From: an uncultured Phascolarctobacterium sp.
Lineage (GTDB): Bacteria; Bacillota; Negativicutes; Acidaminococcales; Acidaminococcaceae
Direction of reading: 5' to 3'
Length of the DNA stretch: 64,000 bases
NCBI GenBank assembly: GCA_949295115.1
Contig: CASFJU010000013.1
Coordinates: forward strand, 30,126 to 94,125
The translations under genes and the position numbers were made by a program. Below are positions 45,465-52,360 of this stretch, piece after piece (the stretch's first letter is position 1; every line of letters begins with the position of its first letter). Under the pieces are notes generated by a model. The model was not told where the DNA came from and did no database searches. It was given only the letters and a program-made list of their open reading frames with translations.

Positions 45465-46351
45465 TGAGATTCCCAATTGTAAAGCATTTTAAATACTTTA
45501 TGGGGCTTACGCTGATTGTGCTTGTGCTGGGCGTAGTTTCCGTTTTTACCCGCGGCTTTAACATGGGTATTGATTTTACCGGCGGCAGTATCGTCGATTT
45601 AACCTTTAACCAGGAAGTTACCGTTGCACAGGTGCGCGATGTTTTAACCGAACACGGCATGGGCAACAGTATCATCCAGCTGGAAAACAGCACCAACAAC
45701 GAAGCCTCCAAAAGCGTGCTTATCCGCACCGGGCTTGTTGAAGACGAACAGCTGCGCGCTGCTGTTAACGACATGAAAGCCCTTGGCGATTACCAGATTA
45801 ACCGAATGGAAAATATCGGCGCGACGATTGGTGAGGAGCTGATTGAGCAGGCGGCGATGGCTGTTGTACTCTCGTGGCTTTTGATGATTGTGTACATCAC
45901 ATACCGCTTTGAATTTAACTTTGCGGTGGCTGCGGTAGCGGCACTGGTTATCGACGTATTTGTAACCATCAGTTATTTCTCCTTCTTCCAGATGGAACTG
46001 GATTCTTCTTTCGTAGCAGCGCTTTTGACGGTTGTAGGTTTTTCCATCAACGGCACGGTTGTAATTTTTGACCGTATCCGCGAAAACCTTAAACTGCACC
46101 GCCGCAGCGAAGGGCTGGAAGAACTTGTTGAAACAAGTATCTGGCAGTGCATGACGCGTACCGTTTACACGGAATCAACGGCGCTGTTTGCTGTACTGGT
46201 CATCTTCCTGTACGGCGGCGCTACTATCCACAACTTTATGTTTGCTATGCTGGTTGGCTTTGCCAGCGGCGGTTATACCTCTATCTGCCTGGCGGGCCCC
46301 ATGTGGATTAAAATGCGCGAGCGCAAAAACCACAAACCTGCTGAAGCATAA
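45464..46351 (+). CDS. secF: Protein translocase subunit SecF
   Basis: A 295-residue partner of SecD with six helices. The N-terminal FNMGIDFTGGSIVDL motif, the IGATIGEELIEQA segment and the VVGFSINGTVVIFDRIREN motif in helix four to five match SecF. The AAGGAGG inside the end of secD serves as its ribosome site. A terminator follows. Confidence 0.96.
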   Translation: MRFPIVKHFKYFMGLTLIVLVLGVVSVFTRGFNMGIDFTGGSIVDLTFNQEVTVAQVRDVLTEHGMGNSIIQLENSTNNEASKSVLIRTGLVEDEQLRAAVNDMKALGDYQINRMENIGATIGEELIEQAAMAVVLSWLLMIVYITYRFEFNFAVAAVAALVIDVFVTISYFSFFQMELDSSFVAALLTVVGFSINGTVVIFDRIRENLKLHRRSEGLEELVETSIWQCMTRTVYTESTALFAVLVIFLYGGATIHNFMFAMLVGFASGGYTSICLAGPMWIKMRERKNHKPAEA

Positions 46352-46374
46352 AAACTTAAAAGCAAAACTGCTTA

Positions 46375-46413
46375 CGGGCACTATCTCAGTTTGTAGATAG
46401 TGCCTGTTTTTTT
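46375..46413 (+). terminator. Intrinsic terminator after secDF
   Basis: CGGGCACTATCT (46375-46386) pairs with AGATAGTGCCTG (46395-46406, one wobble), followed by seven T. Confidence 0.9.
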
Positions 46414-46551
46414 ATAAAGCGGCATGTGGATATTGAAGTGAGTTGGTGAAAACAACGCCCAAAGCGTTTGTAAATTTAACGCTGAATTTAACAATAAAAA
46501 GCAGTTTTGTAAAAATTTTTGTAAATTTACGCCGAAAAAATATTATAAAAA

Positions 46552-46581
46552 TTTTCAAAAAGTGCTTGAATATGCTATAAT
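46552..46581 (+). promoter_or_regulatory. Probable promoter of the autotransporter gene
   Basis: A consensus TATAAT (46576-46581) follows an AT-rich tract. The -35 region (TTTTCA near 46552) is weak. Upstream DNA has repeats of a GTAAATTTA-like motif (about 46471, 46531) that could bind a regulator. Confidence 0.45.
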
Positions 46582-46600
46582 TAAAGTGTAAAATCTCACT

Positions 46601-46682
46601 GGGGGGGAACTGCGCTTCGCGCAGTAATAAAAAGAGGAAAAGTAACTGCTAAATTTCCTCCTCCATGTAAAACGGAGGAGGT
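46601..46682 (+). promoter_or_regulatory. Autotransporter 5' leader: G7 tract, hairpin, and hairpin over the ribosome site
   Basis: A run of seven G (46601-46607) sits about 13 bases after the expected transcript start. A 7-bp stem ACTGCGC/GCGCAGT with a TTC loop follows (46609-46625). CCTCCTCC (46657-46664) can then pair perfectly with GGAGGAGG (46674-46681), which is the Shine-Dalgarno of the ATG at 46689. This can hide the ribosome site and suggests translational control. Confidence 0.6.
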
Positions 46683-46688
46683 ATTTTT

Positions 46689-49282
46689 ATGAGAAAAAAT
46701 TTACGCTCTAAAATTTTACTGTGCATTTTGGCAGGCGGCGTGCTGGCGGCAAATACGGCGTTACAGGTAGCGGCGATAATTATAGTGCAGATATAAAGAA
46801 AGATGACGGTAATGGCAATTATACATATGATTTTGGTACAGATGCAAAGTTAGTTATTGATGGCGAAGAGCGCGGCATAAGTTTAGATTATGAGCGAAAT
46901 GCTGATGTTAACAAAATAATAATTAATGGTGAATTAGATATATCTATGACAAATAAGGAGAATGCTAATCCAACATATGGTATATATTTGCAAGGTAATG
47001 GTAATAAGGAAATAGATAGAAGTGCCGGAGGAAATATTAATGTATTTGTAGAGGATTCAGAATCAAGTTTTTATACAATGGGTAGTGGTGTGTATCTAAC
47101 TTCATCTTCATCTTCCGATAATAATGTAATCAAAATTGGTAATGCGGATATTGATGTAAAAGTATTAAATGCCAAATATGGTATTAATGCATTCGGAATT
47201 GATGGTTATGCAGAAGGTTCTAATAATAAAATTATTATGGGTAATGGTAGTATAAATGTTACTGCGGAATCTGCGGCAAACGAAACAGGGGGCTATTATG
47301 TTACTGCTTTTGGTATTCGAGCAGAAAAAGATATTGATGTTCAAACCGGTGATTTAGATATTGCAGTTACTGCTTCTGGTAATAAATTTATCTGGGAAAC
47401 TTATGCAAATGGCATACGTGCGAATGAAGGTGGAATAATTAATACAGGTAATGGCGACATAAATGTACACGCAATAAATAAAGAAAGTCAGCCTGTATAT
47501 GCTGATGGTGTTCGTACTTTTGATGGACAAATAGATAAAACTGGTGGGAAAATAACAGTTAAAGCCGAAGGCTCAGGTACAATAGGTGCCAGAGGAATAC
47601 TGGCTGACGGCGGTACTATTGATATTGGAGTAGCTGATGTTACAGCAGAAACTATTGGCGGTGCTGATGATAGTGAATCAATAGGTTTGTGCGGATGGTA
47701 TAATGGCGAAATTAATTTTGCCGGTGGCAGCATAACTGCTTCTGCTGATAATGAAGATGTTAGCGTATATGCAATTATGGCTGATAATGAATCTGTTATT
47801 AATGTAAATCAGGGTACTGCTAACAAGGTTTTAATAAATGGTAATCTGATTACTTACGATGATGGGGTAATTAATTTAAACCTTAATACTGCTGATTCCG
47901 TTCTAACTGGTAGTATTGAAGATGAAAACGGTACTTTAAATCTCGCGAATGGTGCCCAGTGGACTGCTACCGGATATAGCGAAGTTAATGAACTTACAAT
48001 GAATCAGGGCAATATTTATGTAGATACTCCTTTTTGGGCTGATATTAAAATTTTCAAATATTCGGGAACAGGGAATATCTTATTTAAAGCTGATGATACC
48101 AACAATGAAGGAGTAGTAAATATTGATACCAGTTCGGTTGTTTTTGATGACGCAGAAGAAGGCGCTTTTATCAATGTAGGTATAGCTAATACTACGATTA
48201 ATACTTTGGATGTTGATAAAACAGAGGAAAATTTGAATGTATTAGCAGGAAAAGTTTTTTATGACGGTGATAATGATAACCTTAATGGTAAAGTTGTAAT
48301 TAAAGAAGGGCTTATCACCCCTGAAGCAAGCGGTGATTTGTTATTTGATACCAATAACAACAACCGTGGTTATGTAGATAATGTTATTTTTGGTAACAAA
48401 GTAACTCAAACTATGAAAGCCATGCAGAATTTTAGTGAAACTGCCATTGTGGCGTGGCGGCAGGAGGACAGCACCTTAAGCCAGCGCCTTGGCGAGCTGC
48501 GTAACAGCGATGGCGGGCAGGGCGTTTGGGTGCGTATGAGCCGCGGCGAATTTGAATACGACGGCGCATACAAAAACCAGTATAACTTCTTCCAGATGGG
48601 CTACGACTGGGCAAGTGGTGACTGGCACTATGGAGCGGCTGTAAGCCATAACGACGGGCAAACAACCTACGCACAGGGCGACGGCGAAAACAGCAGCACG
48701 TCCTTAAGCCTGTACGGCACCTGGCTGGGAGATAAAGGGCATTATGCCGATATTGTTTTAAAACAGGGCAGGTTAAGCAATGATTTTGATATTTACACCG
48801 AAGCAGGGCACACCAGCGGCGATTATGACGCCTGGGGCACCAGCTTAAGCGGCGAATACGGCATGAAGGTTGCGCTTAACGACGGCTGGTATGTAACACC
48901 GCAGGCACAGCTTACCTTAATGCGCATCGGCAGCGAAGATTATACTACCAATAACGGCATTAAAGTTCATCAGGACAGCTTGGAAAGCGCAGTAGGGCGT
49001 ATCGGTTTTGAAGTTGGCAAGGATATCAGCGAAAGCGGCAGCATTTATGCCAAAGCAAGCCTGCTGCATGATTTTGCGGGTAGCGCCGATACTTATTTAA
49101 GCATGAACGGTTTAACCAACAGCTACCGTCAGGATATTGGCGATACCTGGTGCGAAGCGGGTATTGGCTTTAACTACAAAACAAGCGCCAACAGCTATGT
49201 TTACGCCGACGTTGTAAAAACCTTTGGCGGCGATGTAGATACCCCGTGGCAGTGGAACGCCGGTATGCGCTGGACGTTTTAA
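46689..49282 (+). pseudogene. Autotransporter adhesin with a frameshift after the signal peptide
   Basis: The ATG at 46689 has a strong ribosome site and opens a signal peptide (MRKNLRSKILLCILAGGVLAANTA), but this frame reaches a stop after 35 codons. The passenger continues in another frame (open from about 46748, reading KYGVTGSGDNYSADI) to the stop at 49282. The passenger (about residues 10-560) is a beta-helix-like series of short repeats rich in Asn, Gly, Asp and Ile. The last 270 residues form an autotransporter beta-barrel ending in WTF, the usual C-terminal aromatic. The passenger is AT-rich and the barrel is host-like. The net shift would be restored by one added base, or by a 16-base insertion. 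Genuine inactivation, phase variation and sequencing error are all possible. Confidence 0.8.
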
Positions 49283-49318
49283 ATAACGTTGCCGGTTAAA
49301 TATTAAAACTTAAAAACT

Positions 49319-49350
49319 AAAACCCCGGTACTTATGTGCCGGGGTTTTGT
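49319..49350 (+). terminator. Intrinsic terminator after the autotransporter gene
   Basis: AAAACCCCGG (49319-49328) pairs perfectly with CCGGGGTTTT (49339-49348). It is nearly identical to the hairpin at 50152-50181. Confidence 0.85.
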
Positions 49351-49365
49351 GGTTTGTGTATTAAA

Positions 49366-49671
49366 TTATTTGGCTGCGGCTTCGTTGTTATTTAATGGCA
49401 AAAACTGAATAACCAGTTTTTTGTTTAAACCTTTGGCAAGGCGCTGTAAAACCTTAACGGTTGGGTTGGCTGTTCCGTTTTCAATTTTGCTGATATCGGA
49501 CTGATGGATGCCTGTAAGTGCAGCCAGTTCTTTTTGTGTCATTTTTTGACCTTTACGGATTTCGATTAAGGCTTGCTTTAACTGATATTCAATTTCGAGT
49601 GCTTCATATTCCTTTTTTAATTCTTCGTCATTGGTAAGTTCCTGCTGTAAAAAATCATCAAATTTTACCAT
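49366..49671 (-). CDS. HigA-type antitoxin (XRE helix-turn-helix)
   Basis: A 101-residue DNA-binding antitoxin. The XRE helix-turn-helix is KMTQKELAALTGIHQSDISKIENG, in the middle, followed by NPTVKVLQRLAKGLNKKL. The N-terminal acidic FDDFLQQELTNDEELKKEYE segment likely masked the toxin. ATG 49671 is preferred because AAAGGAGGG lies 8 bases upstream. It overlaps the toxin remnant by 14 bases, with the toxin first, which is the HigBA order. It is intact although its toxin is broken. Confidence 0.85.
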   Translation of the reverse strand: MVKFDDFLQQELTNDEELKKEYEALEIEYQLKQALIEIRKGQKMTQKELAALTGIHQSDISKIENGTANPTVKVLQRLAKGLNKKLVIQFLPLNNNEAAAK

Positions 49672-50041
49672 AATCAAAACCCTCCTTTGATGAAAAGCGA
49701 TTTAAATAATCATTTTTATATTTTAATGCTTTATTAAGTTCTTCTTTAGGTGTTTTGTTGGTCTTTTTTATAAAACCATTAGTTAAAATTATGCGGTTGC
49801 CAATGATGAAAAAATAAATGATGCGGGAAATGTTGCTGCCCTGCTTGGTACGCAGTTCAAATAATCCGTGTGAAAGTGATTTTTAGTAAGGCTCGTGCAG
49901 CAGATTGCCTGAAACTTTTAAAAGATTGATGTCACGTAAAATTTTGGCGTAAAGTTTTTTATCCTGAATTGATTTAAGATAATTGGCGACAGGGCATATG
50001 CCTTCGTCAGTTTGATAAAAAAATATGTCAAAGTTTTGCAT
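49658..50041 (-). pseudogene. HigB/RelE-type toxin with an in-frame stop
   Basis: The minus strand encodes a 127-codon frame from ATG 50041 (AAGGAGA upstream) to TGA 49658-49660. It reads MQNFDIFFYQTDEGICPV at the start and HGLFELRTKQGSNISRIIYFF in the middle. This is the Gp49-like HigB/RelE family, which are ribosome-dependent mRNA interferases. A TAA at 49883-49885 (after LLHEPY) interrupts it at codon 53; no frameshift is needed elsewhere. A single base change explains the loss. The 52-residue product lacks the catalytic C-terminal half. Confidence 0.8.
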
Positions 50042-50073
50042 AAAATCTCCTTTATTGGTTTTATCCTATATTT

Positions 50074-50102
50074 ATTATAAAACAGGTTACGTCAGCAGTC
50101 AA
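50074..50102 (-). promoter_or_regulatory. Sigma-70 type promoter of the higBA unit
   Basis: Minus-strand TTGACT (50097-50102) and TATAAT (50074-50079) with a 17-base spacer, 33 bases upstream of the toxin start. The near-consensus match shows that the unit is still expressible. Confidence 0.75.
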
Positions 50103-50151
50103 ATATGTTAAATTTTATTTTTTGATAAATTTGTGATTAAATATTAAAATT

Positions 50152-50181
50152 AAAACCCCGGTACTTATGAGCCGGGGTTTT
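50152..50181. terminator. Second copy of the CCCCGG terminator hairpin
   Basis: AAAACCCCGG (50152-50161) pairs with CCGGGGTTTT (50172-50181). Its flanks (ATTAAATATTAAAA upstream) match those of the copy at 49319, 0.83 kb away. There is no plus-strand gene immediately upstream to terminate. Confidence 0.7.
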
Positions 50182-50186
50182 GTATC

Positions 50187-50215
50187 TTTACAGATTTATA
50201 TTTTTCTGTTATTAT
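50187..50215 (+). promoter_or_regulatory. Promoter of the type I toxin mRNA
   Basis: TTTACA (50187-50192) and TATTAT (50210-50215) with a 17-base spacer, giving a leader of about 110 bases before the toxin start. Confidence 0.55.
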
Positions 50216-50227
50216 AAACAGGCAAAT

Positions 50228-50333
50228 GTGCTGCCATAACGGTAGGCGGTTAGCCCTCCAACGGAGGGACTGTGACCCTCCGATGACATAGAAATCCGGC
50301 GTAAGCCGGAAATACTATGAAGGAGGGGATAGT
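50228..50333 (+). promoter_or_regulatory. Folded toxin mRNA leader that pairs the ribosome site
   Basis: CCCTCC/GGAGGG forms a small hairpin. A longer nested one follows: CCCTCC, CATAG and CCGGC on the left side pair with GCCGG, CTATG and GGAGGG on the right. The last GGAGGG is the toxin ribosome site just before ATG 50334. Such leaders keep type I toxin mRNAs poorly translated. Confidence 0.6.
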
Positions 50334-50432
50334 ATGGATGTTATTGATTTATTAACCGTAATAGGCTATTCGATAACAGTCTTTTCTTTTGGCTATGCCC
50401 TCGGAAGAGATAGATACCATAAAAACAGGTAA
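50334..50432 (+). CDS. Small hydrophobic type I toxin (holin-like)
   Basis: A 32-residue peptide: acidic start MDVIDLLTVIGY, one membrane helix (about residues 5-24, ending FSFGYALG), and a basic tail GRDRYHKNR. This fits the small membrane toxins of Firmicute type I toxin-antitoxin loci (holin-like, Hol_Tox type). AAGGAGGGG lies 6 bases before the ATG. The 3' end of its mRNA overlaps an antisense RNA transcribed from the opposite strand, which is the expected antitoxin. It was identified from size, topology and arrangement, not from a database match. Confidence 0.65.
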   Translation: MDVIDLLTVIGYSITVFSFGYALGRDRYHKNR

Positions 50433-50523
50433 GCCGCCACAGGACCTGCAAGTTTGTGACGGCTTACTTTAAGTTTTCACTATAATTTGCGGCTGACCGT
50501 CTATCGGCAGCCTTTTGTTTTCT
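50420..50523 (-). ncRNA. Antisense antitoxin RNA of the type I locus
   Basis: A near-consensus minus-strand promoter starts a transcript at about 50523. Its 5' hairpin is GGCTGCCGATAGACGG then TCAGCC. It ends at the stem 50429-50440 with 50456-50467 followed by a T run (complement of 50421-50425). It overlaps the last codons and 3' end of the toxin mRNA by about 13 coding bases plus the shared hairpin, so it can pair with that transcript. Confidence 0.65.
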
Positions 50524-50529
50524 GTAATA

Positions 50530-50558
50530 ATTATAAAACAGAATGGTTGGTTAGTCAA
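50530..50558 (-). promoter_or_regulatory. Promoter of the antisense antitoxin RNA
   Basis: Minus-strand TTGACT (50553-50558) and TATAAT (50530-50535), 17-base spacer: much closer to consensus than the toxin promoter, as expected for an antitoxin RNA in excess. Confidence 0.75.
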
Positions 50559-50576
50559 ATTTGTAATTGTTTGACC

Positions 50577-50786
50577 TCATTCAACAACAATACCGTCATT
50601 AATCGCACCTTCTGCCTGCGAAGGCGGGGTGATGTGTTCGGTAAGCTGTTTTTCAAGCATGTCGCACTGCTGCTGTACGGCGGTAAGTTCGTCGTTAAGG
50701 TCGTTGATTTGCTGCTGCTGCGCCACGATGAGCGAGAACAGAATGAGCAATAATATTAAGAAAAGCCAGGTACGTTTATTTTGCAT
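50577..50786 (-). CDS. Small membrane protein with a coiled coil, unknown function
   Basis: A 69-residue protein: short basic start MQNKRTW, one membrane helix (LFLILLLILFSLIVA) and a coiled-coil-like stretch (QQQQINDLNDELTAVQQQCDMLEKQL) with a Pro/acidic tail. The topology resembles FtsL/DivIC-type or Rz-like small membrane proteins but no specific family is recognised. ATG 50786 is preferred because GAGGTGG lies 6 bases upstream. It is transcribed away from the DEAD-box gene. Confidence 0.6.
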   Translation of the reverse strand: MQNKRTWLFLILLLILFSLIVAQQQQINDLNDELTAVQQQCDMLEKQLTEHITPPSQAEGAINDGIVVE

Positions 50787-50898
50787 AACTGCCACCTCAC
50801 TGTTCCGGTTAAATCTTTCTACACATAGCATAACATTTTGCGCGCGGATATTCAAATATAAAATTAAAATTTTTAAAGATAAATGTTGCCTGTTATGG

Positions 50899-50946
50899 TA
50901 TAATAAAGCAGATAAAGAGCGGCGCCCCTGTTGGGACGCTTTTTAA
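50899..50946 (+). promoter_or_regulatory. Promoter and attenuator-like hairpin before the DEAD-box helicase gene
   Basis: TATAAT (50899-50904) is followed within about 15 bases by AGCG..CCC / GGG.CGCT (50918-50940) and a T run (50940-50944). This is terminator-like, lies inside the leader, and ends 30 bases before the ATG at 50976. Since no plus-strand gene precedes it, it may be a transcription attenuator. Confidence 0.4.
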
Positions 50947-50975
50947 ATAGAATTTAGACTGAAAAGAGGGATAGT

Positions 50976-52229
50976 ATGTTACCGAGCTTTAAAGATATGA
51001 AGGTGCCTGAAAATATCATCGAGGCACTGAAAAACATGGGCATTAAAACTCCGATGCCGGTGCAGGCGCAGGCCATTCCCGCGCTTTACGCCGGGCGTGA
51101 TGTTATTGCGCGTGCGCAGACCGGTACGGGCAAAACTTTAGCCTTTTTGGTGCCGCTTGCACAGCGTATTGATGTCACAAAGGCGTATGCGCAGGCGCTG
51201 ATTGTTACGCCGACGCGTGAACTGGCGCAGCAGATTGCGACGGAGTTTAAACGCTTAACCGGCAGGGAAAGCGCCGTTAAGGTGCTGGCAGTTACCGGAG
51301 GGCGCGATTTTGAACTGCAAAAGCATAAACTGGAAAACGTCTGCCACGTTTTAATCGGCACGCCGGGGCGTTTGCTTGACCATATCCGCAAGGGCAATGT
51401 CAGCCTGGGCGGCGTTGAGTATTTTGTGTTGGACGAAGTGGATGAGATGTTAAAGCAGGGCTTTATCGACGATGCGGCAGAGCTTTTAGGCATGACATCA
51501 CCGCAAAGGCAGGTTATGCTTTGCAGCGCCACGCTGAGCGAGGAAGTGCGCAAGTTGGGCCGCAAGATTACCGTGAACCCTGTTTTGATTGACGTTAACC
51601 CCAACGAGGCGACGGTGGAGGCGATTAAGCAGATTTGCATCAAGACCACCGACGAATACCGCGACCGTGCCGTTGCTGCGCTAATTGACCGCTACAACCC
51701 GTATCTGATGATTGTGTTCTGTTTCAGCAAGGAGCGCGCCAACGCTTTGGGTGACGTGCTGGGCGGCATGGGCTACAATGTTGACGTGCTGACGGGTGAG
51801 CTGTCGCAGGCAAAACGCAAAACAGTTATGAAAAAGTTCCGCGACGCGAAGCTGCAAATTTTGGTAGCGAGCGATATTGCTGCGCGCGGGCTTGATATTG
51901 AGGGTGTAACGCATGTAGTTAACTACGATATTCCGCACGACGTTGACTGGTATGTGCACCGCATCGGGCGTACCGGTCGCGCGGGCAACGACGGCATTGC
52001 CGTTACGCTGTACACGGCGGACGAGGTTAAGTGGCTGCGCAATATCGAAACCAAGCTGAACATCCGCATGGAAAAACAGAATTTGGAAGGTAAGGTTATT
52101 GCCCGCAGAGAACCAACGGCAGCGCCGAAAAAGAAGAAACCAGCAGGACCCAAGCGCGGCAGAAACGCCGTTGCGGATAAGCGCAAAGCGCCTAAAACGG
52201 GCAGCAACCGCCGTCAGACCCGCAAATAA
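50976..52229 (+). CDS. DEAD-box RNA helicase
   Basis: A 417-residue ATP-dependent RNA helicase. Q-motif segment TPMPVQAQAIP, Walker A ARAQTGTGKT, PTRELAQQIA, DEVDEMLKQGF (DEVD in place of DEAD), SAT in CSATLSEEV, and HRIGRTGRAG in motif VI are present. The C-terminal tail is short and basic (KKKKPAGPKRGRN), so it is CshA/RhlE-like without a specialised RNA-binding domain. It probably acts in RNA decay or ribosome assembly in the cold. A terminator follows. Confidence 0.93.
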   Translation: MLPSFKDMKVPENIIEALKNMGIKTPMPVQAQAIPALYAGRDVIARAQTGTGKTLAFLVPLAQRIDVTKAYAQALIVTPTRELAQQIATEFKRLTGRESAVKVLAVTGGRDFELQKHKLENVCHVLIGTPGRLLDHIRKGNVSLGGVEYFVLDEVDEMLKQGFIDDAAELLGMTSPQRQVMLCSATLSEEVRKLGRKITVNPVLIDVNPNEATVEAIKQICIKTTDEYRDRAVAALIDRYNPYLMIVFCFSKERANALGDVLGGMGYNVDVLTGELSQAKRKTVMKKFRDAKLQILVASDIAARGLDIEGVTHVVNYDIPHDVDWYVHRIGRTGRAGNDGIAVTLYTADEVKWLRNIETKLNIRMEKQNLEGKVIARREPTAAPKKKKPAGPKRGRNAVADKRKAPKTGSNRRQTRK

Positions 52230-52234
52230 ATATG

Positions 52235-52262
52235 AAAGCCGGTTTTTGCGCCGGCTTTTTTT
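52235..52262 (+). terminator. Intrinsic terminator after the DEAD-box gene
   Basis: AAAGCCGG (52235-52242) pairs with CCGGCTTT (52251-52258), followed by a T run. Confidence 0.85.
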
Positions 52263-52293
52263 ATCCTGCGTAAGCAGATTTAACTTGCGGAAA

Positions 52294-52322
52294 TTGCTTT
52301 ATAGCCCGCAAAGTTGTATAAT
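52294..52322 (+). promoter_or_regulatory. Sigma-70 type promoter of gltX
   Basis: TTGCTT (52294-52299) and TATAAT (52317-52322) with a 17-base spacer, about 40 bases upstream of gltX. Confidence 0.65.
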
Positions 52323-52360
52323 TATAATGTTACAGAGTTTTTTATTGAGGAGACGATGAA

